Assembly (NCBI GenBank): GCA_037447655.1
Contig: JBBHKE010000218.1
Location: 1 to 20,677 of the forward strand
Source: Zygnema cylindricum
Lineage: Eukaryota > Streptophyta > Zygnematophyceae > Zygnematales > Zygnemataceae
Direction of reading: 5' to 3'
DNA length: 20,677 nucleotides
Of this stretch, positions 8,060 through 16,197 are shown piece after piece. A program made the position numbers and the translations under genes. Within the stretch, counting starts at the first letter, position 1; each line of letters begins with the position of its first letter. The notes under the pieces were generated by a model. That model had not been told where the DNA came from and searched no databases. It saw nothing but the letters and a program-made list of their open reading frames with translations.

Positions 8060-8614
8060 ATTAACGGTTATTTACCCCTCGCTCGTGAACAAAGCATATT
8101 GCATCATTTCTTTTGGGACACCATTCTTCCGGAAATATTGCCCCTCCTTATGGCCCATGAACCCACAGGCCTAACATTTTGACCTCTCAGTTGTGTACTT
8201 CCCTCTTAACTCATTAAAGATCTGTGCATCATCAAATTTAGGAAGTCTGATTTATCTTAATTGGGATTGAGACATTTTGGAGGTTTTTGAGCGGGGAGTA
8301 GGTTTGTAAGTTTCCTTTGTGACCGGCGTGCGTTCCCCTCCTCCTCCTCCCTGCCTGCGTTCCTCCTACTTACGGGTTCTTTTTGCTCGTTCTTCCTCAA
8401 TCTCCTTCCTGCTGCTTCCGCGTTTTTTCTGCTTGTTCTTCCTCAAACTCCTTTTGCTTGATAGAGAGGTCGGGTTGAGCTTCCGAGGGCATCGTTTCCA
8501 ACCGTGACCGGGTTGGTTGCAGTTCAGGCAGTTGTACAGGTAAACTTTTTCATCCGCACCCATTGCAGGTTCGGATCTGGACTCGCCTTCCAGTTTTCCC
8601 TTAAGCTTCCGCAA
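8060..8614 (-). pseudogene. Nucleocapsid region with two zinc knuckles
   Basis: The first knuckle is perfect, C-x2-C-x4-H-x4-C (CLNCNQPGHGWKRC, 8530-8489), followed by a highly basic and charged K/R/E-rich stretch to about 8366. About 310 bp downstream a second knuckle is visible in a separate frame (8176-8135): Cys, a stop codon, Ala, Cys, then GFMGHKEGQ and Tyr where the last Cys should be. This fits a decayed CCHC finger, followed by YFRKNGVPKEMMQYALFTS. The domain would bind element RNA. The two knuckles are far apart, unlike the tandem knuckles of many Gags. Confidence 0.7.
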
Positions 8615-8732
8615 AGCTTGAAGTTATGTTTGTTCCTCTTGGTTAAGAGAGGTATCCCCAGTGAAACCTGCGAAGTTGGCTTGCTCTTTGTTGGTAAGAG
8701 CCGTTTCTCTGGCCTCACTGTTTACAAAATGA

Positions 8733-9864
8733 TCATATAACTTCATCGCAACCAATGAAATTTCTTACGCCATGGGATTCTGATTGTGGATTGCCTGACT
8801 GGCACTCCAATTGTCGAGAGTTGCCTGTCCTGTTAGTCCGAACGAATGCCATTGCTGGTGTGTCAATGGTAGACAGCTTGGTTTTTTTCTGACAGAGGCT
8901 CAAGAGGCGGTTGAACAGTGTTTGCAATGTTTCATTTTTCAAACATCGCAATTCCGTGAATTCCTTGATTGCAATTTCGTTCCTTTCTGTGTAAAAGAGC
9001 CTCCAAGCGTCCACAAAAGTGGTGCAAGGAGTTGGGTTGGCCACCATCCGGGTGGTTGCCTCAGCGGCTTGTACGACCTGCAGATGGTTAATATAGGCTC
9101 TACCTTGGGATGGTTAACATAGGCTCTACCTTGGGCCTGCAGTTTCATTTCTATGGTGAAGGTAGCAGTAACAAGGGCTGCTGCGCAGCAGCCAAGTCGA
9201 CGGCGACATCAAGGACTTCGGCGTCAAGAGTGGGATTTGAGATTTTGATGTTAACAGCCATAAGAGAGGGTTGACACTCCTTATAGTCGGCCAATGCTCC
9301 TCCGGCTAGATAGTTTACCATCATAGGGAAATAAGTGGTCTCAAAATCCCATGGGATGGCCCCTCCCCTGTATTTGTTAATTTCAGACTGCGTGAAGGAT
9401 TTCCATAGCAATTCAAAATCAGAAGAAGCGATTCTTGAGCTGTCCCCCGTAAAGATCCTTATGTCCCCATTTTTTTTTCCTCCTCGGCAAGGTGGGTGAA
9501 CTGTGGAGAGACTGGTTTGTTGGGGCTCACAAAATGGACTGGTGAAATGGCTTCGGGTTCTGTCCCTTCTATGCCCGAACCTCCTTCTCCTCCGTGTGTA
9601 TCTGATGGGATCCCCCCCCCAACTGAAGATGGTCTTGCTGAAAAAAGTGGTGTGGAATTTCTAGCTCATCTATATCCAACAGAGTATTGTTCTTCTCTTA
9701 GGACCGTCGCCACAAAAGTGATGTGGAGGTAAGGTCGGCTCAAAGATCTTTATGGGATGGGCCGTGGCGGGGACAGAGACCACTGGGGGCTTTAAGGAAA
9801 AGGTGTCTGTCTCTTGGGCAGCCTTCTGGAGGTTTCGGTGTTTTCCATAGCCTATTTCAGCCAT
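8733..9864 (-). pseudogene. gag (matrix/capsid part) of the methyltransferase element
   Basis: It starts at an ATG (9864) with MAEIGYGKHRNLQKAAQETD. Coding-like sequence follows through several frames: a P/G-rich, low-complexity N-terminal part; then IRIFTGDSSRIASSDFELLW; then a DFETTYFPMMVNYLAGGALADY capsid-like part; and finally AWRLFYTERNEIAIKEFTEL with TLFNRLLSLCQK, the typical retrotransposon Gag pattern of a length-variable helix then L..L.NRL..L. Frameshifts occur near 9670, at the A9 run near 9478-9470, at a 26-bp tandem duplication (9083-9134) and before the zinc knuckle. It would form the particle shell. Confidence 0.65.
9083..9134. repeat. 26-bp tandem duplication inside gag
   Basis: Two copies differing at one base, at 9083-9108 and 9109-9134. 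Since 26 is not a multiple of 3, the duplication shifts the gag frame; removing one copy in thought reconnects the two capsid frames. Confidence 0.9.
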
Positions 9865-9884
9865 GGATTACACTCGGAAGCACC

Positions 9885-10957
9885 ACAGACTACCCTTCAA
9901 ACGACTGTATTTGCGACAACACAGATTACTCCACAATAAACAAAGTCACCTTTAACTGCACCAATAGGCATTATACTATACACACTATAATCTCCCAAAG
10001 TTAAAGCCAAATCCACCAAGGAATATAGAAGATATAAGCTCCAAAGTTTCACGAAACCAGTTGACAGCTTCACAAACTAACCACTTAGACTGCTCACAGA
10101 ATCTTACACAGATTCTTGAATAGTATGAAACTTAACACTCATATATATAATATATCATAGAATAACTCCACAAAGTTTCACATGAGTGAACCAACCAGGG
10201 TGATCACACCAACAGGTCAAAGATGCAAAAAACAGTTTGCTATTGCTTTGATTAAACTTGACTGTGATACTCAAAATATTATAAGTCCTACAAGTTATAC
10301 TCAGAGAGTTCAATACTGAATGTACGGAGGCATACCAGCCGTACGGTATCTACCATCTACCTAAACTATTGTAAGTATACCGGAATAGTTCGAGGTATGT
10401 CAAACCGACCAAATCTACACTAATAACTAATTAGCAAAAAGACAAACCTATGTTGTACATAATATTTACACCGACATCTCCACAATCTTCGTACGTCAAA
10501 AACCAAGCTCCCACTAAGTAACCACTAAGCAAATATCATTACTCACAATCTATACTAGTTATATTATCCGCAGCTGCGTCAGCTGCTTTGTCCCTACGGA
10601 TCATATCAAGGTAAACGCAGTTGCTTTGACTTGTCTGCGTCGAAGCTGCTCCGTACCGGCGGCGCATATTCATCCAAAATAACCGCAGCTGTGTTGTCCT
10701 ATCTGCGTCGCAACTGCCCCGTTTTGGCGGTGCCTGTTTCAACATTTCGTTATTTCCACATCCGATCGCTTCGCGATCTGTCGTCCATTTGTCAATGTTT
10801 TAGTCACCCCACTCAAAGAGTCCCTTCATCACTTTAGTTATATCCGTTCATTCACTCCCCCAAATCCGTGAATCAATTGGATCCTCGATATTAAATCCAA
10901 TTAGCAATTACACACGAATTGTAGCGTACACACGAAACTGGAGTTTTTAGAACAACA
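9885..10957 (-). repeat. Probable LTR upstream of the retroelement gag (family D)
   Basis: On the minus strand the block starts TGTTGTTCTAAAAACTCC at 10957, right after a G-rich polypurine run, and leads into gag at 9864 with no open frame between. It shares ACTTATAATATTTTGAG with the family-C LTR (10284-10268 here; 7091-7107 there) and has an AT-rich TATA-like run near 10140-10160. The 3' end and a primer-binding site could not be fixed, so the lower border is a guess. The polypurine tract suggests it also closed an upstream element copy. Confidence 0.45.
10614..10747. repeat. Diverged tandem repeat, 67-bp period, in LTR D
   Basis: Two units (starting at 10614 and 10681) share GCAG.TG, TCTGCGTCG, a CTGC.CCG segment and GGCGG in the same order. 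They are GC-rich in an AT-rich LTR and lie in the probable U3, so they could be promoter or enhancer units. Confidence 0.6.
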
Positions 10958-11040
10958 CTCCCCCCAAAATTTAGTTTTGTGCGCCTATAAAATATGCATC
11001 GTGTAATGCTTTGTTGCTACGCTGCGTTAGTTCAATATCG
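10958..11040 (-). other. 3' end of an adjoining retroelement copy: 3' UTR and polypurine tract
   Basis: GGGGGGAG on the minus strand (10965-10958) directly precedes the LTR start at 10957, the normal layout of polypurine tract plus 3' LTR. Upstream is one unit of a roughly 62-bp tandem repeat, whose second unit lies at 18284-18349 because element 2 inserted between them. TATCG at 11036-11040 is element 2's TSD. Confidence 0.45.
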
Positions 11041-11044
11041 TGCA

Positions 11045-11073
11045 ACTCTGAGACCTCCATAGGTACTCAGAGT
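11045..11073 (-). promoter_or_regulatory. 29-nt LTR-terminal hairpin, element 2 3' LTR
   Basis: A perfect 8-bp stem ACTCTGAG/CTCAGAGT; the loop holds TATGGA. It lies 4 nt from the LTR end. Confidence 0.75.
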
Positions 11074-11751
11074 AGGCAGCTTGCTAGAAGCCTCTAGGAT
11101 AACCTCAGTTCTTTAAGCTTTGTCTGAATATTGCTGACACCCTGACAGAATACAGACTGACCAAACTGCACCCCTTGGAAGGGCTGACTCCCTGAGTCTG
11201 CCACAAAAAGAATCCTTGAATTTGCTTTCGTGAGCAGTTAATTATCAATGGTCGAAGATGACCCTTTTATACAAGAGCTCTCTAAGAGAGAGGCGGCTAC
11301 CTCTAATTTTCTAAGTCCTAAACCCCTCTCTAAACCTCCTCCTGCTAATGTATTGAGCCAATCAATTGAGTGTACAGTACAGAAAGGTACTTGGTCCGAA
11401 GTACTTTCTGTACGGCCATTGTACGACATGGCCAGAAAGACGACGCCTGCCATATCCGGGTTCGCCATAGTGTGTCCCGGAGTGTCGTTATCCAATGTCA
11501 TGTTGCCACGTGTCACGTGTTGTGGTTATGACCGCAAACCGCCAAATCAACCATTCAGCGATTCCGGCTTCTTTCTCCGTCGTTAGATTGATGTCGACCT
11601 TAATTTATAGCCGTTTAAAATACAAATACTACATTTCTGGTGTAATTCTATTTTAACTGTGTATGTGTGATTGTGGTCAGTTTGTCAATACATCAAACTT
11701 CTCTATATCGTCATCTTTAAGTAGTTATCGTACCCTATATACTTCAGCATT

Positions 11752-11819
11752 GGTCTTAGACTACAGGGCAAGACTAACGGCTACTTTGACGGATGGTAGG
11801 TACTAGGATCAAATCCAGG
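11752..11819 (+). other. tRNA-like module antisense to element 2 3' LTR
   Basis: A-box-like TTAGACTACAGGGCAAG is followed by GGATCAAATCC, one base from the tRNA B box GGTTCAAATCC, within a T-arm-like inverted repeat (11803-11819). No acceptor stem is seen. Confidence 0.5.
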
Positions 11820-12030
11820 GTTAGTCAATCCTTTTGGTAAGTTTGCCAAGGATCTACCTTCTGACTCTAGAAAGAGCATACGTAGCCATGGCTTTAGCTT
11901 CCTCTCCAGTCTTCAGTGACTACGACAAGTATGGGGGCTAGAGAGAGAAGTTAGAAGCAGGCTGCCTCTGCTTTTTCCTGCTTCTATTTAAATCATTTAA
12001 ATAACCTAGGAAAAACCTTTTATTTCAATA

Positions 12031-12037
12031 CTCCCCT
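12031..12037 (-). other. Polypurine tract of element 2
   Basis: AGGGGAG on the minus strand abuts the 3' LTR start, where plus-strand DNA synthesis would begin. Confidence 0.75.
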
Positions 12038-12054
12038 AATTTCCTAATCACTTT

Positions 12055-12660
12055 TAATTTTAAGTCCACATCTCTTTCTGCAAAAAAATAATTTAGGAGA
12101 AGGTACACGCTTAGTCATCATGTCTGCCATCATCTCATTGTTTGGTCTGTATTCTAGACTTATTATTTTATCCTCCATCTTTTCCCTAACAAAGCTAAGT
12201 CTGATGTCCATGTGTTTGCTTTAAAATGATGTTTGGGATTAGCAGTAATTGTAATTGCTGCTTGATTATCTCAGAATATTTTCTGAATTCCACTCTTAAG
12301 ATGCCCCAATTCACCAAGCAAGGATTTGACCCACATCAATTCCTCAACAGCAGAGCAAGATGCCTTATACTCTGCCTCCATGGTAGACTGAGCAATGACC
12401 TTTTGCTGCTTACCGCTCTAGCAACAATCACCATTCCCCACATACAACACATATCCAGATGTATATCTTCTCATCGGAGCATCCCCATAGTTGGCATCAC
12501 TCCACATGGTGATGTCAGTGTTTTCCCCACCCAGATGCAACCATAGATCCTTAGTTCCAATGAGATATCTGAGGACCCTTTTTGCTGCTTCCCAATCCCT
12601 TTTGGTATGAGCATTCAGACTCCTACTTAGCACTCCTACAGCTGCTGCCAAAATCTGGTC
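12055..12660 (-). pseudogene. RNase H domain and Pol C terminus, element 2
   Basis: Copia RNase H in a frame shifted from RT: AHTKRDWEAAKRVLRYL, then the catalytic Asp segment ITMWSDANYGDAPM with TSGYV, the STMEAEY segment with catalytic Glu, and DNQAAI with the third acidic residue. It ends in MADMMTKRVPSPKLFF, the conserved copia C-terminal ADM.TK motif, and a stop at about 12055. It degrades primer RNA during reverse transcription. Stops occur at 12418 and after QKIF, and there is another frameshift before the C terminus. Confidence 0.88.
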
Positions 12661-13607
12661 TGGTACAATTCATAAAATATATCAGACTGCCCACTACTTG
12701 TCTGTATGGAATGGTCTGCATAAACTTCATTTCTTTCTGGACCTAGTTCATCATCTAGAATTAGGATGTCTCCTTCCTCACTCCCCTCACTTCCCTTCTT
12801 TAGATCCATGGGAGTCGTGCAACTGTTGGCTTTGTTCATTTGAAATTTTTCCAGCATGTTTCCAATTGCCTCTTTCTGAGTTAGTCTAATTATCCTCTTT
12901 TTCCTATCTCTCTCTACTTGTATTCCCAGAATATATCTAGCCTCCCCCATATCGTTCATTTCGAATCTTCCCTTTAGATCTGTTTTTAGTTTGTTAATTT
13001 TCTTTAATGACTTACTTAGAACAAGATTATCATCAACGTAAATTGCAATGAAAATGACACCTTCCTCGTCTTCAAAAACATAAATTGAATGGTCTGAACT
13101 GACGCGAAAGTATCCCGGATTGGTAAGGAACTCATCAAGTTTCTTGTTCCACTGTCTGGGCGCCTGTTTCAAACCATAGAGAGATTTGATCAGCCGGCAT
13201 ACCTTACTTTCTTCTCCTTGTTCCACGAATCCTTTCGGCTGTCGCATGAAGATCTCCTCCTCTAGTTCTCCATGTAGGAACGTTGTCTTGATGTCCATCT
13301 TGTGTACTTCCATATCTTCTATAGTTGCCAGACTGAGAAGTATTCGGACCGAGGGAAATCTGACGACCGGAGCAAAGGTTTCTTCGTAGTCTATTCCCTC
13401 AGTCTGAGTAAAACCTTTCGCCACTAACCGAGCCTTATACCGCTCAATTGTATTGTCCGGATTCAGTTTTAGTTTGAAAACCCACTTCCATCCAATTGGT
13501 TTTCTATCAGGTGGATAGTCCACCAGCTCCCATGTATCAGCCCCCATGATTGAAGCCATTTCTTCATTGATGGCCGTCTTCCACCGAATTCTTTCCGGAC
13601 AGTTCAT
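12640..13607 (-). pseudogene. Reverse transcriptase, element 2
   Basis: The longest clean frame in the window (323 codons from an internal Met). It shows the copia RT order: IGWKWVFKLKLN; YKARLVAKGFTQTEGIDY; ETFAPVVR; HKMDIKTTFLHGELEEEI (where most copies have AFL, and where the first catalytic Asp lies); LYGLKQAPRQW; and the intact active-site IYVDDNLVLS (near 13055-13026). GEARYILGIQ and a thumb-like region follow. The frame shifts near 12780-12640, before RNase H. The preceding linker from 13800 is in the same frame but holds a TAA and a TGA, so the protein could not be made. RT copies element RNA into DNA. Confidence 0.95.
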
Positions 13608-14431
13608 TGCCTCTTCATATGTTTGAGGTTCATCTGGGTGAGATAGTTTAGTTACCTTGTTATTAACTTGTTTCTCTTGAAGCCTTTTGTTGCTTCTTCT
13701 CCCTCCCTCAAAATCTGCGGCTGGAATAGTTGGTTCTCGTGGATTCTTTCAATTAACCACGACTTCTCCCCTGTCCCTCGGATCCATATCCGTTTCCACC
13801 ACCTCTTACGCTTGTGTCATTGGTGTTTCCAAGTTCAAGTCTTTCTCTGTCTGTTTTGAATCTGCGAGGATATCATCCGAACCTGCAAGAGTATCATCTT
13901 CTTGAAAACCAGGATAGTTAGGGAGATGAACTTTATCAGAATTATGTGACTCAAATCTGATTCTGACTGACTTTGAGGATTTAAAGGGATCTACTGACTT
14001 CCCTTTATCCATAGCTACTAGATGCTTTACTAAAATTATATATTCTCTCTTTAGATCATACACTCTATATCCTTTTACATCCTCATCATATCCTTGTAAG
14101 TATCCGGGTTTCCCTTTAGGATCTAGTTTCCAGTTTGATTTATCTGTATCTAAACTGAAGACTTTACTGCCGAAAACCTTTAAATGAGATACATCTGGTT
14201 TTCGGCCGGTCCATTTCTCATATGGAGTTTGGCCTTTCACCGCCGAAGTTAGAACTCTGTTTCTCAAATAATTTCCACAATTCATAGCTTCTGCCCAAAA
14301 TATTTTTCCTATCCTTTTATCTAACAACATACTCCGGGCACTATCATTTAGTGTCCTATTCAATCTCTCGGCAACACCATTCTGTTCCAGGTTTTCTGGA
14401 ACTGTCTTTTGATGTTGAACACCATCCTCCC
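13608..14431 (-). pseudogene. Integrase C-terminal part and INT-RT linker, element 2
   Basis: This resumes integrase after the inserted solo LTR. It carries the catalytic Glu in NGVAERLNRTL (near 14385-14350) and then AEAMNCGNYLRNRV, the TPYEKWTGRKPDVSHLKVFG segment typical of copia integrase, and the GYDEDVKGYRVYD segment. A poorly conserved, S/T/D-rich linker runs into RT with stops near 13806 and 13750. The same sequence occurs in element 1 at 1-350. Integrase inserts the element DNA into the genome. Confidence 0.9.
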
Positions 14432-14587
14432 TGTTGAAAAGAGGTAATTAATAGTTCACTTCCCTATTTTATTTTTGTTTTAAAGAAAGAGAGTGAGGAT
14501 CAAAGGCGCGCCATGGCTGCCGCCATATTTAGAAAGTGGAAGTTTTTGCAGTTAAGGGTATTTTGGCTAAAATAATGCCTAGTACTA

Positions 14588-14646
14588 GATTTGAACCTGT
14601 GACCTCTAGATTCTTTGTAGCCTAACGCCTTAACCATTAAGGCGTT
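14588..14646 (-). other. tRNA-like module antisense to family-B LTR
   Basis: On the minus strand AACGCCTTAATGGTTAAGGC (A-box-like) is followed by GGTTCAAATC (14597-14588), a near-consensus B box, at tRNA-like spacing. It resembles the D arm and T arm of Leu/Ser-type tRNAs, but the anticodon and acceptor stems do not pair. Confidence 0.55.
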
Positions 14647-15091
14647 ACGAAACGATACACGTGACGGGTTTCATAAATATATAAACATTAACGAAACAGC
14701 TAATTAACAGCAGACTAACCAAAATGAGCAATTTCTGCATGTACGCGAATCTGAACCGTGTAAAATATGTTTTGATCGGACGGCCGGCATTATAGCCGCC
14801 ACGCGAAGTGAGATTTTCGGCGGCATACGGATATAGCGTCACGCGGTGCCACGTGGCGCCACATTATTTGATACCGGAGAAGATGGGAGGAGGAACCATG
14901 GCTTCCGATATGACAGGTGTCACCTTGTAGACCTTGTCGTACAATAGTTGTACAATAAGTACATCGCCCATTGTACCTTCTTGTACTTTATAGTGTTCCT
15001 ATTGGACTAGGGTTTAATAGTAGGTAGTCGTGAGTAGGCAGACCGAGACTTAGTAATATTTAGGTACCTCTCTCTCTAAGAGAGCTTGTAA

Positions 15092-15100
15092 CTATAAAGG
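15092..15100 (+). promoter_or_regulatory. TATA box of family-B LTR
   Basis: CTATAAAGG, after the CTCTCTCT-AAG-AGAG inverted repeat (15069-15084), in the position shared by all LTRs here. Confidence 0.6.
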
Positions 15101-15289
15101 TTATCTTTGACCAGCCATAACTTACTGCTCGGGTGAGCAAATTCAGTGATTCTTTTTGCGTTTGACTCAGGGGAGTCTTGTCCTCACAAGGGTGAGAGTG
15201 GTCAGAATATTTGTGTGCCTGGGTGGCGCTTATTCAGCGGGAAAGTAGAAGGGGCAAATATTATCCTAGAGGCTTTACATAGGCTGCTC

Positions 15290-15318
15290 ATTCTGTGGGT
15301 CAATGGAGACCACAGAAT
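15290..15318 (+). promoter_or_regulatory. 29-nt LTR-terminal hairpin, family B copy 2
   Basis: A perfect 9-bp stem ATTCTGTGG/CCACAGAAT with AATGGA in the loop, 4 nt before the LTR end. Compared with family A, stem pairs 2 and 7 are both changed on both sides. Confidence 0.8.
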
Positions 15319-15322
15319 TTCA

Positions 15323-15973
15323 CTCCCTTAAGAACTCCTCAAACTGATTGGAGGTATTTTCCCCTCCATTGTCACTTCTTACTCTCTTTATTGAGGTCTC
15401 GTGAAGTTTCTCGACCCATGCCTTATATTGTTTGAAATACTCCGGAGATTTTGATTTATTTTTCAGAAAGTATACCAGGGAGTACCGGGACCAATCATCA
15501 GTAATGGTTTGCATAAATCTTTTGCCTCCGGGTGATGGCACTCTCGCCGGTCCCCAAATGTCCGTGTGTACCAAATCAAGAACTTTTTCTCCTTTATAAG
15601 TTGCTTCTTTTGGGAATGGTAATCTGTGTGCTTTACCTTGAGCACACCCACTGCAATCACTCACATTATCATTTTCCCCAAAGCGTATCCCTTCAACTAC
15701 TCCCAATTTTTTCATTTCTTTTAACTTTACTAGATTCACATGCCCAAGTCTCTTATGCCACAACATAATATCATTGATACCAACATAGTAAAGTTTGAGT
15801 TTTTCATTACTTAAAGCAAGCCTGAACATTCCTTGACTACCTTTCTTAGCAGTGAAATACACATCTTCCTCAAAGCTAGCTGTAAAGACTCCTTTTCCGG
15901 TGCTAGTTTCAAATCCTTTATCGTCTAATACAGATGTAGAGAAAAGGTTTTTGTTTAGCTCCGGAATAAACAA
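15323..15973 (-). pseudogene. Integrase N-terminal part, element 2
   Basis: An intact frame of about 217 codons. It has the HHCC zinc-binding domain (LWHKRLGHVN ... CSGC), the GKAHRLPFPKEATYKG bridge, then the core with catalytic Asp1 in VHTDIWGP and Asp2 in VRSDNGGEN. The catalytic Glu lies in the other half at 14385. It stops at the solo LTR, within the segment between Asp2 and Glu. All three catalytic residues are kept, unlike in element 1. Confidence 0.93.
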
Positions 15974-16197
15974 TACATCGAGAATCTAACTATAAATGTT
16001 TTTCCGTCCACAATGACTTTCAGATCTATCAATCCTACATAAGTAGTAATAATTACCCTCCCATCCCTATATTCAATCTCTACTGTAGGAATCTTTCTCA
16101 GCTTAGTGAAAAGATGCTTATCCTTACACATGTGCATGAAGGCACCAAAATCCACAATCCAGCCCCCTTCGCCTTTCAGTCCACCGAAAGCACATTT
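15974..16197 (-). pseudogene. Protease, element 2 (active site mutated)
   Basis: Copia-type aspartic protease between the acidic end of Gag and integrase. The active-site DSG is changed to DFG (WIVDFGAF, near 16160-16137), while element 1 keeps DSG. The rest (HLFTKLRKIPTVEIEY, then VGLIDLKVIVDG) is well conserved. A stop follows IPRK just upstream (near 16198), and a small deletion near 15975 disturbs the frame into integrase. Confidence 0.85.

Larger units (their letters stand above)
4142..10957 (-). mobile_element. Gypsy-like retroelement carrying a DNA methyltransferase (decayed, truncated)
   Basis: Minus-strand order: probable 5' LTR (about 9885-10957), a long gag with two zinc knuckles, a coiled-coil/basic linker, an aspartic protease (DTGA ... 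FEILLGR) and a C5-cytosine methyltransferase. Element 1 interrupts it at 4141, before any RT, RNase H or integrase is seen; those should lie beyond element 1, outside the window. A family-C solo LTR (6337-7520) sits between linker and protease. The retropepsin style and Gag look Ty3/gypsy-like, but without RT the assignment is an inference. All frames are broken by stops and indels, so the copy is old and dead. Confidence 0.75.
11041..12030 (-). repeat. 3' LTR of copia element 2
   Basis: 990 bp, starting TATTGAAAT (a decayed TGTTGTTGAAAT) at 12030 beside the polypurine tract and ending TTGCA at 11041. It aligns with 17297-18276. It holds a TATA box (11271-11263), a GACTC hairpin with one loop base lost (11186-11198), a CACGTGTCACGTG double G-box (11506-11518) and an antisense tRNA-like module (11752-11819). 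Confidence 0.93.
14432..15322 (+). mobile_element. Solo LTR, family B, inserted in element 2 integrase
   Basis: An 891-bp plus-strand LTR with canonical ends TGTTGAAAAG and AATTTCA and a perfect 5-bp TSD CTCCC (14427-14431 and 15323-15327). Element 1 has the uninterrupted site near 345-360. Removing the LTR and one TSD leaves both integrase halves in one frame, so the insertion hit an open gene. It contains an ACGTGGC-rich block (14848-14860), four TTGTAC/GTACAA words (14937-14995), a TATA box, TGCTC-GGGT-GAGCA and GACTC-AGGG-GAGTC hairpins, and the terminal hairpin. Confidence 0.97.

Noticed and set aside
9605-9625. The C9 run as a polypurine tract (G9 on the minus strand)
   Set aside because: It lies within the gag coding stretch and no LTR start follows; it is better read as a homopolymer in low-complexity coding sequence.
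9865-9950. A primer-binding site such as TGGTGCTTCCGAG before the gypsy-like gag
   Set aside because: It starts TGG, but I could not match it to a tRNA 3' end that I know, and the LTR end is not defined.
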